A stretch of DNA of 64,000 bases, taken from the NCBI GenBank assembly GCA_964059195.1, contig CAXKWD010000011.1, forward strand, positions 32,970,566 through 33,034,565, in the 5' to 3' direction. The notes beneath the pieces are model-generated. The model was not told the DNA's origin. It searched no databases and was given only the letters and a program-made list of their open reading frames with translations. Below, piece by piece: positions 22,557 through 34,212 of this stretch. Source of the DNA: Ectobius pallidus (Eukaryota; Arthropoda; Insecta; Blattodea; Ectobiidae). The stretch's first letter is position 1, and every line of letters begins with the position of its first letter. Made by a program: the position numbers and the translations under genes.

Positions 22557-23157
22557 GTTATGTTTCGTTTGCGAGCAGAATTTTGAGATGGTTCCGTTAT
22601 TTAAAGAGAGTTACCAATACACGTCGGTGCATTGAATCACTTGTTACGTAAGGAACGGGTATTTGAAAACAATGTCTACGGAGATGAAAGCCGATACGCG
22701 AGCTTGATTTATACATGCAAGTGCTCATTTCGCTGCAGAATTGCTAGTTGAATCATTTGCATAATAGCGCATGTCCTGTACATAACTCAGAATGGAATAA
22801 AAATCACTGTCTCCAGTCGGGTTCAATCCCCTGTTTTTCATTTCCATCTCATTCACGATGCAACTTACTCTCCTGTGTGATAGGATACTTCAGACAAATG
22901 CACGAGTGGCATTTCGTAATGATGGATTTCTCTGAACAAAGACACGTTTGTTGTCTCTCAGTCCTTTCTTTACAAAGGATTCTTGCAGTCACATAATAGC
23001 ATGACGCTTGTCTGAATTTGCTAATCAAATCTTGCAGAATTTGTATATAACCTGAGCCCTATTTCATAAAAGTTACAATTTTACAGGTGACAGACATCAG
23101 TAAATTGGCTAAAGTATGAACAGCTCACCTTATACCCCCGTTAATATAAAATATTTA
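22557..23157. other. No recognisable gene or element
   Basis: Short frames at 22427-22651 and 22748-22996 lack motifs. Confidence 0.4.
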
Positions 23158-23165
23158 AGATTATC

Positions 23166-23820
23166 TAGGGATGGGTCCTTGATACTTTCGATACGTCGAT
23201 ACTCTCGATACTTGCATGGTATCGGCATCGAGCGATACTTCAGAAAACTCGCTCGGTACTTTTTCGATACTTTGGTAATTCTGCAATTTAAGGAAATGCA
23301 GTATCTCTTTCTGCTTTTTGTAGTTTACTAATTATAGTAAATACTTCTATTTCTCCTTGAAATTGAGGAAACCACTCTTTGACTTTGGTCTAGTTATAAA
23401 TAAAGACTTTCATACTTTTAACATCCAAACAGAAGAGATTCTTAATTGTTTCGTTTCCTGTCAAACGTTTCAATAACAACCAACAAACAATCTGACTGTC
23501 CAAACCATATTGTAATTTTTTAACAAAAACTTGTAAGTGGACTATTTCAAAAACTAATTTTATTTTTAATGTACCCAGGGTAGAGTTTAAAAATAATTAT
23601 AGGCTGCTGATGATATTAAATTTTGTCTCATTAAATATGCACGCTTAATTAATTAACTTGGTATTACACAGTTCTCTCAACTTTTAATGTTTAATGTAAC
23701 TATTTATTGAAACGGGAAATGTTGACGCTATCGAGTATCGAAGTATCGAGTATCGAGTATCGAGGAAAAATCATGTATCGGTATAGAGTATCGAGAAAAT
23801 CTGGTATCTACCCATCCCTA
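23166..23820 (+). mobile_element. hAT-like MITE (TATCGA family), long copy
   Basis: 655 bp, TIR TAGGGATGGGT/ACCCATCCCTA, exact 8-bp TSD AGATTATC (23158-23165 and 23821-23828). Both ends consist of iterated GATAC/TATCGAG words, a subterminal binding-site array. An extra internal block of about 200 bp is absent from the copies at 24785 and 50212, so this is nearer the parental form. Confidence 0.93.
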
Positions 23821-23885
23821 AGATTATCCTAAGAAGTCTAGGCCTAGGAAACAATAAGATCAGGTATTAAAATTTAAAAATAATG

Positions 23886-24451
23886 TATACCCTTAGCAAC
23901 CAGGGAAGGCGGTTGAGGCCAGGTAGGTTCCTTCACCCTCTAGCAGCCTCACATTTACAAGCAGAGGGAATTAGGACCAACCGTAATTTCCTCCCCATGA
24001 GTCACCTAGTCTACTTCAATCAGTCGATCTTAGATTTTTTTAATATGTAATTTTATCTTAAAATGTTTGTTATATATCAGTTCTACACATAATTACAAGA
24101 AAAATGACACCAAACAATGTATAATTTACTTTAATAGGAACATAGAATTTGAAAGCAGTTTTCTCGTAACTTTTATTTATGTATTTGTTATAAATGTTCC
24201 TATTAAAGTAAATTATACATTGTTTGGTGTCATTTTTCTTGTAATTATGTGTAGAATTGATATATAACTAACATTTTAAGATAAAATGACTTATTTAAAA
24301 AATCTAAGATTGATTGATTGAAGTTGACTAGTTGACTCATGAGGAGGAAATTACGGTTGGTCCTAATTCCCTCTGCTTGTAAATGTGAGGGTGCTAGCGG
24401 GTGAAGGAACTTACCTGGCCTCGACCGCCTTCCCTGGTTGCTAAGGGTATA
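23886..24451. mobile_element. Long fold-back (palindromic) element
   Basis: 566 bp made of two arms of about 258 bp (23886-24143, 24194-24451) that are roughly 90% identical by eye, around a 50-nt loop. Ends read TATACCCTTAGCAACCAGGG, and TA is repeated at both borders, so a TA-target (Tc1/mariner-like) origin is possible. No coding sequence is recognisable. A transcript would form a near-continuous 250-bp hairpin. Confidence 0.88.
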
Positions 24452-24784
24452 GCTATTTTGATAATTTTTCATCCTTAATCAAGTTAAATAATTGCTGCAT
24501 ATTTTAAAAATTATTTTGAAAAAATATTTTTTTAAGTTGGTAACCTGTGCCTATCCCGTTAAGTTAACTGTAATCGAGAGTTCGTTGCCCATTTTATTTA
24601 TAGCTTTTAGTGAAGGAACTTGAATACCCACAATATGAGAACCTTTACGCTCATATCGCACCATACAGAACATGCAGCGCCGTTTTTTGTGTAAAATTCG
24701 ACTCCCTTTAGGAACGTGAGTTGCTATGGGGATACAGTATTATACTAACATTAAGGAAATGGACTGTTTTGTTTCTTCTATGAT

Positions 24785-25228
24785 TAGGGATGGGTCGATA
24801 CCAGATTTTCTCGATACTCGATACTCGATACCGATACATGATTTTTTCCTCGATACTCGATACTTCGATACTCGATACCTTCAACATTTCCAGTTTCAAT
24901 AAATAGGTACATTGAAAATTAAAATTTGAGAGAACTGTGTAAAACCAACTAAATTAATTAAGTCTGCATATTTAATGATACAAAATGTAATATCATCAGT
25001 AGCCTATAATTATTTTAAACTCTACATTAAAACTAAAATTATTTTTTTAAAAAGTCCACTTACAAGTTTTTGTTCAAAAATACTAGCATTCTCACTTATT
25101 TGCAGAATTGCAGAGTTACAAAAGTATCGAAAAAGTATCGAGCGAGTTTTCTGAAGTATCGTTCGATGCCGATACCATGCAAGTATCGAGAGTATCGAGG
25201 TATCGAAAGTATCGAGGACTCATCCCTA
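24785..25228 (-). mobile_element. hAT-like MITE (TATCGA family), short copy, inverted
   Basis: 444 bp with exact 8-bp TSD TCTATGAT (24777-24784, 25229-25236). It shares the internal deletion of the 50212 copy and lies inverted relative to 23166. The frames at 25070-25363 are translations of GATACTT-type repeats. Confidence 0.93.
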
Positions 25229-25499
25229 TCTATGATCTTTATTGCAATTGCGAGTGCCTTTGTACAGCCAGTTCTGTTCTCGAAGCTTGTGAAATCACTA
25301 CATTCATATAAAATTCATTTATTTCCAAAATATTTTAGAATTTTAAATAGTAAATTCTTATAAGCACATTGCCCTTTCTCCTTCATGAAATTGCACTGCT
25401 GAATGCAAATTTGTAAACTATTCGTATATGGAATTCCACGCCTAACAGACGGACATAGGGTTTGATTTTATCTTACATCACTCTTGCTCTCAAACAAAG

Positions 25500-25556
25500 C
25501 CGAAGATCCCGGGTTGATGTCCCGGTGTCAGAGGAATTTTTCTCATAGATATTACA
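25500..25556 (+). mobile_element. tRNA-like SINE fragment (S4 family)
   Basis: GATCCCGGGTTGATGTCCCG (box-B-like) followed by GTGTCAGAGGAATTTTTCTC and ATATTACATG. The same junction, T-arm then GAGGAATTTTT then ATATT, occurs in the tRNA-like pair at 45.5-45.8 kb, so they share a family. Confidence 0.55.
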
Positions 25557-26237
25557 TGTTCAGACGTGTCTCTCTATCTGCGAAAGGTAAGGCTTACGAT
25601 ATTGAACTATAGTTTTAGTATAATCGTACGTCCATTCTTTCAAACTTGTCATTTTCTATGTAAAATAGGCTAACCTGTAAAAACACAAAAAGTACGGTAT
25701 TAATACCAATTTGAAAAGATCCTCATTAATTTTGTAAACATCAAAGAAGTTACCTAAAAGAATCAGGTTTATGTTTTAATATTTATCAAATATATATTTA
25801 AACTTTTATTTTTAAAATTCAGATTAACTAGCCTATTATCTCAAAAACAAATTGAGCTATTAAATTGAAATTTGGAACTGTAATTTATAGTAGGTTCTAA
25901 TTAATTATACAAATGTTCATTTTCTAGCCCAAATAGTTTAGAAAGTCAATGTCAACACATAGACCATCTCTTTAACATTGCCTGTAACTCTTGCAAGTTT
26001 CATGTTATAGAATTATTGTAACTCGGTCCCTGCAGGTTTTGAATTGTTTTCTCTCAGTGTGTATAGATAGCATTGTAGCTGACCCCTTGAGATGGAAATA
26101 GGTCCTCAGGGTTTTGAGATAACTGACAGAGGAGGGGCATTCAGCCCCCTCTGTAACAGGAAGTCTGTCCTATTTCCTCCCCCTTATCGTGGCCGCTGCT
26201 GCGCTAGAGGGTTGAAGTAGCTACCATGTTACAAGAG
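25557..26237. other. No recognisable gene or element
   Basis: A GC-richer stretch at 26085-26235 (CCCCTTGAGATGG, GGGGCATTCAGCCCCCTC) is not matched elsewhere here. Confidence 0.4.
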
Positions 26238-27226
26238 ACGAGTTTCTAAATTCATCGGACTGATGGACGATGGATTCCACCGACTGGAAGGTTGGATTTC
26301 ACAATTTTTTCTCGATGGATTCATGATGACTGATGAATTTAAAAACCATTCGTTGGCAAAACCGATGGTTTTCAGGAGCGCGAACATAGTAACTACATAT
26401 AAAATTGTAAATTATTAGCGATGGCATTGTTGGTAACACCGGTTTATTATTTTCCCACCTATAAAGTATAATAATAATAATAATAATAGCCTAACGATCG
26501 ATTTGCATTACATTAAATACAATGGAAACTGATTATAATAATGATAAGTTATATTAAATAAAATAAATAAACAAAGGTAAGATCTACATTAAATTAACAC
26601 CTTATCGCAAAGACAGACTCGTCGGTATTTGTTACATAAAATCGGTTTATCACAGTAGACCTACTTAGTCTGTGTGTTTTATACTATACACATTACTGTA
26701 CTGTAGTTATGTTTTCAAATTGACCCGAAATTAGTAATATTATTTTATAATGGTATATATTTTATAATTTTAACAATTCCAACAACAAAAACCGAAATAA
26801 CTTAAATGTTACTTAAAATGCATGCCATTATAATAATATACTGTGACTGCAAACTAATGGACTGTCTTTGCTTCTTTCTCTTTCAGTTTTAGCCCTTTAT
26901 GAGGAATCGGATAACTCAAAAATAAGTTTAACTACTATTTATGTGTCTGTAATTTAGTCTACGTTATGTAGTTATGAATCTTATATGCGCGTTCTCCATT
27001 ACATATGTTTGAATTGTAAATTCGTCATAATGGCGGTGATTCATCTGATCCATCGGACTTTCAAGTACGATGGAACCGATGCCAGTCGATGGAAACAAGC
27101 GCAAACTCATCAGAACTCAAAGAACGCTTTGATGGATAACCGATGGATTCCATCAATGAAATTAAAAACGCTCTGATGAAAGCTCGATGCCATCGGATGG
27201 ATCCATTGATGAATTTAGAAACTCGC
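26238..27226. mobile_element. Unclassified TIR element rich in GATGGA
   Basis: 989 bp bounded by inverted copies of CGAGTTTCTAAATTCATC. Both ends carry arrays of CGATGGA/TCCATCG words within about 130 bp of the border. I see no clear TSD, so the superfamily is open. The frames at 26985-27454 follow the repeat words and carry no transposase motif. Confidence 0.75.
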
Positions 27227-27598
27227 CTAAGTTGCTGCTGGAAACGTCAGCGAATGTCATATTATTTGGAAGATAGTTTATTTGTTTGCTGCAACCATAC
27301 TGTTTCAAGGGTACCAAATTTTTGTCAGTTTATTTTCCACTTCTCACAAGTTACCGGTTACATATTCTTCTGTAATTTCAGTAAGTTTTTAAAAATAATT
27401 TACCGGTGTTTCAGAACTCTTAAGACAAAGAACTTATGGTCGTCCGGTACGTAAATAAGGAAGAAATATGCTGAGTTATTAAAACAAAGCGAAAGCTTCT
27501 TGTTTTGGAGCGTTTCGATAAATGAGTAATTAAAAGAAAATAATAGAAGAAGCGAGACCACAGCTTAAGGTTAAAAATAAAATTTTTACATAAAAGAT

Positions 27599-27893
27599 AA
27601 GTAAAGTAAAGTGTTCCCTACAGGCCATAGAGGCCCAGAGGGTTCCATGAGGTTCAGACTCCCAGATTTTTAGGCAATCGGCACGTGAAGATGGTAAGGT
27701 TGTCAGCCTTACGCACTGGCCGACTTTAACCCCAGGATTCCTCCTGGTAAACATTTCTGTTAGAGGCTGAGTAGACCCAGGGCCATAGTGCCACCAGAAG
27801 GATTAGGCCAATTGAAAAACTCCAAGGACCTTATTGGGGATCGAACCCGCGACCTTCCGGTTTGTAGCGCAGCGCCTCAACCATTACGCTGGG
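27599..27893 (-). mobile_element. tRNA-derived SINE, family S2
   Basis: Read on the minus strand: box-A-like GTAATGGTTGAGGCG, then GTCGCGGGTTCGATCCCC (a perfect box B), then a 230-bp body and a TTAC-type tail (27599-27612). Not related to S1 by eye. Confidence 0.75.
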
Positions 27894-28139
27894 GGAAAAA
27901 CATTAGTTTTAAAATACTCTGGATTAATGATTAAATGCAATTTTGTTGTATAAATTCCTCTTGGCCAAAGTATTAAATTTAAGTTGTCGCTGTATTGGCA
28001 TGAAGCCGAACTTCAAAAGACGCTTTCTGCGTTTACCAAGCGTATGGGAGGCGCTTGGTTTCGGTTAGAAGCAATTTAATATTTTCTTTATTACTGTATA
28101 AATAATCATGTGATAAAAGCGATGTTTTAACTATAATAA

Positions 28140-28420
28140 TGTAAAAACAAACCTCCGTGGCAATACGTACTTTGCGGGTCTTGGCGTAGCATCCAACCAC
28201 TATACCATCTACCAGAGGCTTATGACAGGATTTGGGGGAATGTGGTCAGCATGCCAAATCCACGGCCGTTATTGTTAGTTTAAGAGACCGAAGTCGCTAC
28301 TTCAAGTTGCTCCTCGATTGGTATCACGATGCTGAATGCAGCCCGTTCCAGAATTCCTTACGTCAAAAAAAATCCGAGGAGATGTCGGGGATCGATCTCA
28401 GACCTGCGGATCCGTAGTCA
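28140..28420 (-). mobile_element. tRNA-derived SINE, family S3
   Basis: Read on the minus strand it begins near a box-B-like GAGATCGATCCCC and ends AAGTACGTATTGCCACGGAG. The GGCATGCTGACCACAT block (28237-28253) and the GCCACG end are shared with 46225-46345. Box A is not clear, so it may be 5'-truncated. Confidence 0.6.
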
Positions 28421-28744
28421 GCACTTAATTAATGTACAATTGTAAATTTCATCAAGGCTGTGAACATTGAATTAAAAAATATATATTAAATGAATTTAAT
28501 ATAATCAGCATGCCTTTCTAAATACTTGTATAATCTTTTTGCAAAGGTAAAAAAGGATTGAGAATAGCCATCCATGATCAGTCACAGTTAATTGAAAAGC
28601 AGAATGGAAAACTGCTAAATTAACAGGATGTACAATATGACGGGTAGGCTTTATAGTGGCGCAGACTGACGAGCATATTATTTTACATAACCCATTAGGC
28701 CTACAAAGTTAGGAACTATGGTAAGCACATTTCAGGTGTTGAAC
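28421..28744. other. No recognisable gene or element
   Basis: AT-rich, nothing seen. Confidence 0.4.
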
Positions 28745-29545
28745 ATTTACTTATTTACTTACTCAATGGCAATAGACAGTTCCTCAGCAAGGTAAAGGAA
28801 TAGTATCTAGTTTATAGAATCCGAAGGTTCATTGCCGCGCTTACATGAGCCTGACATTCAACCCTATTCTGTGCTAACTCCATCCAATCATCCCTCACAA
28901 ATCCTACTTCCCTTAAATCTATCCTAATATTGTCCTCCCACCTACATCTAGGTCTTCCAATAGGTCTTTTCCCTTCCGGATGTCTTTCTTCCCCATGCGC
29001 GCAACATGTCCAGCCCATTTCATCCTCTGTTATTTAATTACCCTTACTGTATCTGGTGAAGAGTACAGGCCATGAAGCTCGTCATTAGGCATTTTTCTCC
29101 AGTCCCAGTTTATCTCTCTTAGGCTCAAATATTTTCCTAAGCACCCTGTTTTCGAACACACTCAGATTATGTTTTTCCCGAAGAGTAAGCGACCATGTCT
29201 CAGATCCATATAATACAATCGGCAGGATAACAGTCTTATAAATATTTATTTTTAGATTTCTGGGCTGAAGACGAGAAGATAAGAGTTTCTGAACTGCATA
29301 AAAGCAAACATTTCCTGATTTTAGTGGACCCTTAACTTCTAACTTAATATTATTTGTATCTAATTATTGCTCCCAGATATTTGAATTCCTCCACTTGTTC
29401 GAACGATTTACCGGATATTCTAATATTTTATACCGCTTTTCTTTGACATTTCATTACCATATAAGCCCCTACTTAGGTTTTTCTGTATTAATTTCCAATC
29501 CAACATTCCTGCAGGCGTTGAAAAGATTTTTTGCATTTCTCTCAG
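28745..29545 (-). mobile_element. LINE 3' fragment (family L1a), longest copy
   Basis: The longest and most decayed of three related LINE ends. Minus-strand conceptual reading, across several frameshifts and stops, gives EEFKYLGA, a KTVILPIVLYGSETWSLTLR block, NRVLRKIF, HGLYSSP, MKWAGHVARMG and the AMNLRIL end, in the order expected for the end of the RT palm, thumb and C-terminus. The plus-strand left end TTACTTATTTACTTACTCAATG is the reversed AAGT tail. Confidence 0.8.
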
Positions 29546-30812
29546 GAACATTTAAAAAATATTGTTTAGTAATTTTCAAATGTACGTTGAAGAATCATGT
29601 TAACCAGTGAGATCTTTTGTGAAACACTTGAACAAGTAGGCTTGTCTTGAATATTTTGCATGATAGCAGTGTTTTGGTAGTAAATGATTAATATCAGATA
29701 CATTAACGGTTACATTTCAGTGCGGTCTGGAATATCTCGCTTAAATTATGATGGATTTGAACATAATAACGTTGTCAATGAGAACAAAAGCTTTGCAGCT
29801 GTAGTTACTATTCAGTATTATGGTATTGATTGTTAATACGCTTGTAAGTATTATTTATTGGCGTCATAATTCATTCAGTGTTTTCTTCTACACAAACATG
29901 TAACCTTTTGTTCACTGTGGAGTTAAATTTGTCATTGATGTTTGTATAAATAGTGTATTTTATAGATTTAAACTACGATACGATGTGCTTAAAATACAGA
30001 AAGAGTAATAATCTCATTATTATTATGTTTTTCATTGCTGGTGGGGTACAAAAACCACTACGCTTAGTCGTGATTGTCAATTAGATTGGCCTGCCGGAGG
30101 GTTGCAAAGTTAATTCATCGCGAATATATAGACCGTACGCATACAGTGATCTGTTAGCAGAACTAGAAAGAAGAAATATACGTAACACTGCCTCCAGTAT
30201 AAAAGTGCACAGTTTTCATTTTTCGAATTCGCAACGAACTATTTAAGCAAAATGAGGTCTGCTAATGGAAAAGCATGAATGATAATTGCATTTCTGTGTA
30301 ATAGTTACCTGGTAAAGCCCGATGGCTGATAAAATGGCGATGGTGTTTCGCATTGAGGTCAAATATCACAAAACATCGGATTGGCCACGCAAATTAACTG
30401 TGTAGAGTATTCCTTTGCGGAAAGCATCCAATAAGCACATTTCGCCCTTTTTGTATATTAAAAGCGCACAACGTCTAAAACCGAAATACATCTTATGTGC
30501 GCTTCAGGATATTTTTATTTAATTATTTATTTATTCATTTAAAATTTCGTACAATACATTATTTCAGATACATTAGTTAATTGTATGAAAAACGCACACG
30601 AAATGTCCTTTCCACTTTTACCGACTTAGCACCGTCTACTTCTTACGTGAATACAAAACTGTTCTTCCCTACTAGTAACAATATTCATTCGTAAATGGTT
30701 AAAAACTTCTTCATATGAAGTAGGATATGACGGAAAACCTTTCCTACTTTTTGATAAATACTTTGTCTTGCGTCGTTAATGTGATGGTGCATTATATTCT
30801 AATTGTTTTAAT
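29546..30812. other. No recognisable gene or element
   Basis: About 1.3 kb without support for genes, TIRs or RT motifs. Confidence 0.4.
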
Positions 30813-30902
30813 TACGAGGGCCGTCCAAAAAGTAAGTTTTCCTTGGGCCGTTAAAAAAAACACTTTCATGGAAATATTTATTGCAACAGATATAGCAAGT
30901 GT

Positions 30903-30998
30903 TCAGCTTTTTTCGACATATTCGCCACAGGAATTGAGACATATCTCATACCGCGGGACTAACTTTTGAACACTTGTGTCGTAGAAGTCTGCCACCTG
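30903..30998 (-). pseudogene. mariner transposase C-terminus, left arm
   Basis: Thirty-one codons from QVADFYDTS through KLVPRY to CGEYVEKS-stop. The pattern DFY-x(5-6)-KL-x-R-x(2)-K/I-C-L-x(3)-G-x-YVEK is the usual end of mariner-family transposases. Confidence 0.75.
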
Positions 30999-31299
30999 GG
31001 ATTTTTACCACTGTGTAACAATCATCTTCCCTTCTCTGTCATTCTCCTGTGCTGCCATTTATTGAGGTGTAGGAAAAGATAGAATTCGCTGGGAGCGAGT
31101 TCCGGGCTGTAGGGTGGATATTGAAACATCTCCTAGCCGAACTTTTGCCGGTGACTTACAGGGAGGTGTTGAAATCTCCACCCTACAGCTCGGACCGCGC
31201 ACCCGGAGATTTTCATATTTTCCTACCCCTCAAGAAATGACAGTGAACGACAGAGAATGGTAGGGATTGACAGAGAAACGGAGACAATTGTTCAAATCT

Positions 31300-31392
31300 C
31301 AGGCGGCAGACTTCTACGACACAAGTGTTCATAAGTTGGTCCCACGGTATGACAAATGTCTCAGTTCCTGTGGCGAATATGTTGAAAAATAG
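31300..31392 (+). pseudogene. mariner transposase C-terminus, right arm
   Basis: Mirror of the left arm: QAADFYDTS, KLVPRYDKCLSSCGEYVEK and stop. Upstream (31170-31290) the coding is frameshifted. The two arms differ at several codons, so the duplication is not recent or has been evolving neutrally. Confidence 0.78.
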
Positions 31393-31492
31393 CTGAAAAC
31401 TTGCTATATCTATGCAATAAATATTTCCATGAAATTTGGTTTTGTTTATGTAAACGACCCTAGGGAAACTTGCTTTGTGGACGGCCCTCGTA

Positions 31493-31919
31493 TTTTATAA
31501 TGTCTATACAAAAAACTTCGGAAGCTTTTCTTTTACGTACTTTTGGATTATATGGTTCTCTGTGTTGCTATCCTCCATGTTAATACGATTGTGTGAATTA
31601 TTTTCTGATAACATGGTGCTTACGTTGGAGAGCACTTCCGCTGAGTACTGTGCTCGTTCAAACTATACTTCCATCAGCTAATGCAAGGAGTATTCTGTAT
31701 TTATAATCAGGCTTATTGTATGCAATGCACTTAACTTCTTCACTAGTAACTGTACTTATTAATAAACTCACTGGCAACTCGCACTGACCGCATTCAATTT
31801 CCAAGCCGATTAGACCACAAGACCACTTGTGTTCTTAGGTTTTAACTAGCTAATGGAGAGTGGACTGAAGCTGGTACACAATTGTACTGAAATGCAGCTC
31901 TAGTAAAACGATAAACCGA
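31493..31919. other. No recognisable gene or element
   Basis: No motif seen. Confidence 0.4.
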
Positions 31920-32070
31920 GGAGTAAGAATATGACTAAGGGTGCGTAGGTCTGGTTTTGGTGGAATGAATGAAGGGGAAACGGGAGGATCCCCGAGAAAC
32001 CCCCCCCCCCAAAGGTCTGGGCTTTGTCCACCACAAATGACACGCCCGCCGGCCCCGAGATAATATTACA
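31920..32070 (-). repeat. GC-rich possible dispersed-repeat fragment
   Basis: On the minus strand this reads GGGGCCGGCGGGCGTGTCA, GTGGTGGACAAAGCC and a G10 run, far more GC-rich than its surroundings. I suspect a repeat remnant but no second copy is in this window. Confidence 0.3.
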
Positions 32071-32627
32071 GGTGACTTCTTTATTATTCATGTTTCGTGC
32101 CCTCTCATTGAAGCGAAATGCAATACTGAAGCAGATGTAAGGCACAGCTACAATTCCGACCCAAAATTATATAATGATTTTATAAAAAGAAATCCACACT
32201 TAAGATTATTAAACAGCACAAGAGTTAAGAAAAAAGTACTTGAACTATTTACCGCTAGTAATAAAAATGTACAATTGGCCTTTCTCAAACTTCCCAGACA
32301 GTAGGCTACAATACAAACAAACATGTATGAAATATGTATTTATATCCGTTTGAATTTTTGTATACACGTTTTTTTCTTGACATTTTTTGTGATTTTCTAT
32401 TTTATTTTCTGTATGCAAGTATCTTTGTGTGTGTGTTTTTAAGTACTTTTAATATTCTTCATTTTGTATTTCTTTTTTAATAAGTTATAACTTAATTGAT
32501 AATTTGAAACTGAACTGCACCCGAGCTCGAGTTTTTTGCTCTTTCGGATGTCAGTAATTTTTAAAATTTTAAAATTCTAAATTGAATATGTGTTTACATT
32601 GTAAAGGATAACATTGAGATTAATTAG
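32071..32627. other. No recognisable gene or element
   Basis: T-rich sequence, nothing supported. Confidence 0.4.
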
Positions 32628-33049
32628 ATAACAGGGTGCTTAGGAAAATATTTGGGCCTAAGTGTGATGAAAATTGGGACTGGAGAAAACTGCATAACGA
32701 CGAGCTTCATAACCTGTACTCGTCCCCGGATATAGTAAGGGTAATTAAATCACGGAGGATGAAATGGGCTGGACATGTTGCGCGCATTGGGGAGGAAAGA
32801 CATATTAAAAAAAATATTGACTAGGAGACCCGAAGGGAAAAGACCACTTGGAATACCTAAACGTAGGTGAGAGGACAATATTAGAATAGATAGAAGGGAA
32901 GTAGGATTTGCGAGGGATGGTTGGAGTTAGCGCAGAATAGGGTTGAATGGCGGGCTCATGTAAGCGCGGCAATGAACCTTCGGGTTCCATAAAATATATA
33001 ATATTCCTTTAGCTTGCTTAGGAGTTGTCTATTGGCATTGAGTAAGTAG
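32628..33049 (+). mobile_element. LINE 3' fragment (family L1a)
   Basis: Starts inside codons for NRVLRKIFGPKCDENWDWRK and continues DELHNLYSSPDIVRVIKSRR, MKWAGHVARIGEER. The frame breaks at about 32805 in an A run, but nucleotide similarity continues to the AMNLRVP region (about 32970-32990) and the TTGAGTAAGTA tail. No clear TSD. Truncated and dead. Confidence 0.82.
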
Positions 33050-33788
33050 ACATGTTGTCTAAATGTGTTTGTGTTTATATTTTATTCTAACTTATTTTAA
33101 TTTTTTCTCTACTTCTGCCTTCGTGTATTGAGTAAGTATGTAGGTTCATAGAGCCAGTGAGAATGGTTGAAATTTGTTCTGTAAACGGTAGTTAATATAA
33201 TAAAAAAAATATTTGTAAACTACTTTTTTATACCAGTGCAATTGTATACTTTGTATGCTTACTAATTTTTTCCACTGACGCCGACAGTCTTTACGCCATG
33301 AAAGGATAACCAACGTGAGCAGAGAGTATTAAAAGCTCTTTATGTTGAATAGAAAAGCTAAAATTAAAGAATATAAGTTAATATGCTGGAAGTGAAGTAG
33401 CTTGACTACCGGGAATACTTTATATGGACAGGAAATGATTTGGTCTGTATAACGAACAAACACGTAGGAGTTTTATGCCTTATACGTCATTCACTCCGAT
33501 CATAAACTGAGATATGCTAATTCCCCCTTAAATGTGACTTACATGCCAGAATGGGGTCACATCTAAACAGCTAACGTAAAGTCAATTCAAGACCCAAGTT
33601 TAGTTCAGAGTACATGGACTTGCAAATACAGATTCTCTGTCGTATAATCGTGAATGAAATATCAGTTGAATTCCTTAACCATAACGATATCATAGAATGG
33701 AAATGTAAATTACTCATACGCGTGAATTATCTTCGTGGGGTGTATCAGTTTCTCTCACATTATTTATTTATTATTTATTTTGTTGAGG
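33050..33788. other. No recognisable gene or element
   Basis: A further TTGAGTAAGTATG at 33127 echoes the LINE tail, otherwise nothing. Confidence 0.4.
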
Positions 33789-34212
33789 TCCACCGCTGTG
33801 GAGTAAGCGATGCGTTCGCTCCTCTCACGCAGCGGGCCCGGGTTCGATTCCTGGTCGGGACAAGTTACCTAGATGGGGTTTTTCCTCACCTGTGAGACAA
33901 ATGTCGGGTAACTTTAGACCCTTATGGTCCCCAGATATCATCTGGCCGTCATTATCATCATCCCATCCTCACCATGTTTGGAGTAGTGAGTGAGTGTGTG
34001 TGTGTGAATGGTGTGTGTGTGTGAATGGTGTGTCTCGTCCTATGTGTTTGTGTTTTCTTGGAGGTGGCCCCGGCATTGGGCTGATCACTCATCCGGGGAG
34101 GCCCTCCACGTCCTTGTCTGGTCAAAAAAGTATGTATGTGATCCAAAGATAATCCCTCTCCCGACAGGTCGCGGCCCTGTAAGGCCCGGTCGGCTGGAGT
34201 CGCTTCAAGTAA
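33789..34212 (+). mobile_element. SINE family S1, near full-length
   Basis: tRNA-like head with box A (GTGGAGTAAGCGATGCG) and box B (GGGTTCGATTCCTGG near 33840), then the family body with GATATCATCTGGCC. A (GT)n expansion sits at about 33992-34022. The 3' end diverges after GGAGTCGCTTCAAG, lacking the GAGAGGTGAAACT terminus. Confidence 0.88.

Larger units (their letters stand above)
30815..31490. mobile_element. mariner-derived fold-back element, complete copy
   Basis: 676 bp flanked by TA (30813-30814, 31491-31492) with ends CGAGGGCCGTCCAAAAAGTA and TTTGTGGACGGCCCTCG. Both arms carry the same mariner-type transposase C-terminus and 3' UTR on opposite strands, meeting near 31165. It has no N-terminal half and is non-autonomous. 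A second copy is at 48078-48608. Confidence 0.88.

Noticed and set aside
25070..25363. Frames rich in KYR/SIEK/YRK repeats, also at 50135-50340
   Set aside because: They translate the iterated GATACT/TATCGA words at the ends of the hAT-like MITEs.
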